From assembly GCA_015295885.1 (NCBI GenBank), contig DVEE01000239.1, positions 1-6,195 of the forward strand: 6,195 nucleotides of DNA, given 5' to 3'. Every line of letters begins with the position of its first letter. The stretch's first letter is position 1. Below, one piece after another: positions 5,888-6,195 of this stretch. The notes below the pieces were generated by a model, which saw nothing but the letters and a program-made list of their open reading frames with translations, had not been told where the DNA came from and searched no databases. A program made the translations under genes and the position numbers. The stretch comes from Leptolyngbyaceae cyanobacterium M65_K2018_010 (GTDB taxonomy: Bacteria > Cyanobacteriota > Cyanobacteriia > Phormidesmidales > Phormidesmidaceae).

Positions 5888-6195
5888 ATGTTAGGCACCT
5901 TTCAGCAAAGTCACCTGCGCATTGAGGTGGATGCCTCGACGGGGCAAATTCAGCCCTGCCTGCTGCAGCCAGGGAAATTTCGACAGTGGCTTTGGCCCCA
6001 GCGCTTTGAGGAAGGGTTGCCCGATCAGCTGCACCCTGGCCTCGTTTTTAGGAGTTACCTGGGGGCCATCGAAATTCGCCACGAGGTCCAGGCAGTCACC
6101 GATCACCACCTGCGCCTGTTGCTGGCGGGGGGGATCGATGGCTTCCATGAGTGGTATTGGGGCGATCGCTGGGTACAGTCGCGGTTAGAGGGTAT
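5888..6195 (+). CDS. conserved cyanobacterial-type hypothetical protein, 5' part only (runs off the window)
   Basis: An open frame from ATG 5888 reaches the window end without a stop (102 codons plus two bases), so the gene is truncated by the window, not broken. It begins MLGTFQQSHLRIEVDASTGQ. Notable parts are FRQWLWPQRFEEGLP (31-45), FRSYLGAIEIRHEVQ (54-68) and GGIDGFHEWYWGDRWVQSRLEG (starting near 81). I recognise this as resembling a protein family conserved in cyanobacteria, but its function is not known to me. The opening I.VDAS...LLQPGKFRQWLWP resembles the start of SRPBCC/START-like ligand-binding domains; this is inference from pattern only. There is no signal peptide or membrane segment in the visible part. 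It is divergent from hslO, with 155 bases between the starts. Base composition matches the neighbours. Confidence 0.75.
   Translation, partial: MLGTFQQSHLRIEVDASTGQIQPCLLQPGKFRQWLWPQRFEEGLPDQLHPGLVFRSYLGAIEIRHEVQAVTDHHLRLLLAGGIDGFHEWYWGDRWVQSRLEG
6162..6169. repeat. HIP1 core octamer GCGATCGC
   Basis: Perfect palindromic octamer within the truncated hypothetical gene, followed by T. It encodes part of GDRW in that reading frame. Confidence 0.7.

Noticed and set aside
5455..5898. A minus-strand 147-codon frame overlapping hslO and its upstream region
   Set aside because: It is a shadow frame of hslO in GC-rich sequence. Its translation is arginine, glycine and proline rich without motifs, and HslO is clearly coded in the other frame.
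5891..6188. Open frames on both strands across the truncated hypothetical gene (5891-6148 minus, 5922-6188 plus)
   Set aside because: The frame from ATG 5888 resembles a conserved protein family and stays open to the window end. The others look like shadows of it.

Overview
The window looks like ordinary chromosome from a cyanobacterium of moderate GC content. Three things point there. The octamer GCGATCGC, the core of the cyanobacterial HIP1 repeat, occurs four times in 6.2 kb, where chance predicts about 0.1. The prepilin has the cyanobacterial PilA-like pattern. The first and last genes resemble families that I know mainly from cyanobacteria. A filamentous or Leptolyngbya/Synechococcus-type lineage is plausible, but I cannot name the genus.

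Layout from left to right: (1) a plus-strand gamma-glutamylcyclotransferase-fold protein (56-598, or from TTG 44); (2) convergent to it, a minus-strand type IV prepilin (626-1144), with a hairpin spanning both stop codons; (3) a 434-bp divergent intergenic region with no convincing gene; (4) a plus-strand NAD(P)-dependent epimerase/dehydratase-type SDR (1579-2574) starting at TTG; (5) convergent to it, a minus-strand 67-kDa-class signal peptide peptidase SppA (2614-4464) with both catalytic residues in place; (6) a 353-bp intergenic stretch holding a decayed C-terminal fragment of an IS1-family transposase and several dyads; (7) the minus-strand redox chaperone Hsp33/HslO (4818-5732); (8) divergent from it, the first 102 codons of a conserved cyanobacterial-type protein of unknown function (5888 to the window end), with a perfect 16-bp palindrome just upstream of its ATG.

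The genes are mostly single transcription units in alternating orientation, and no operon is visible. SppA (membrane peptide clearance, stress acclimation) and HslO (oxidative-stress holdase) share a protein-quality-control theme. They are separate units, however, divided by the IS remnant and by a strong hairpin after hslO.

I found no previously undescribed multi-gene system. The items most worth a second look are the IS1-family relic, the palindrome at the start of the last gene, and the mutually exclusive dyads upstream of sppA and downstream of the SDR gene.
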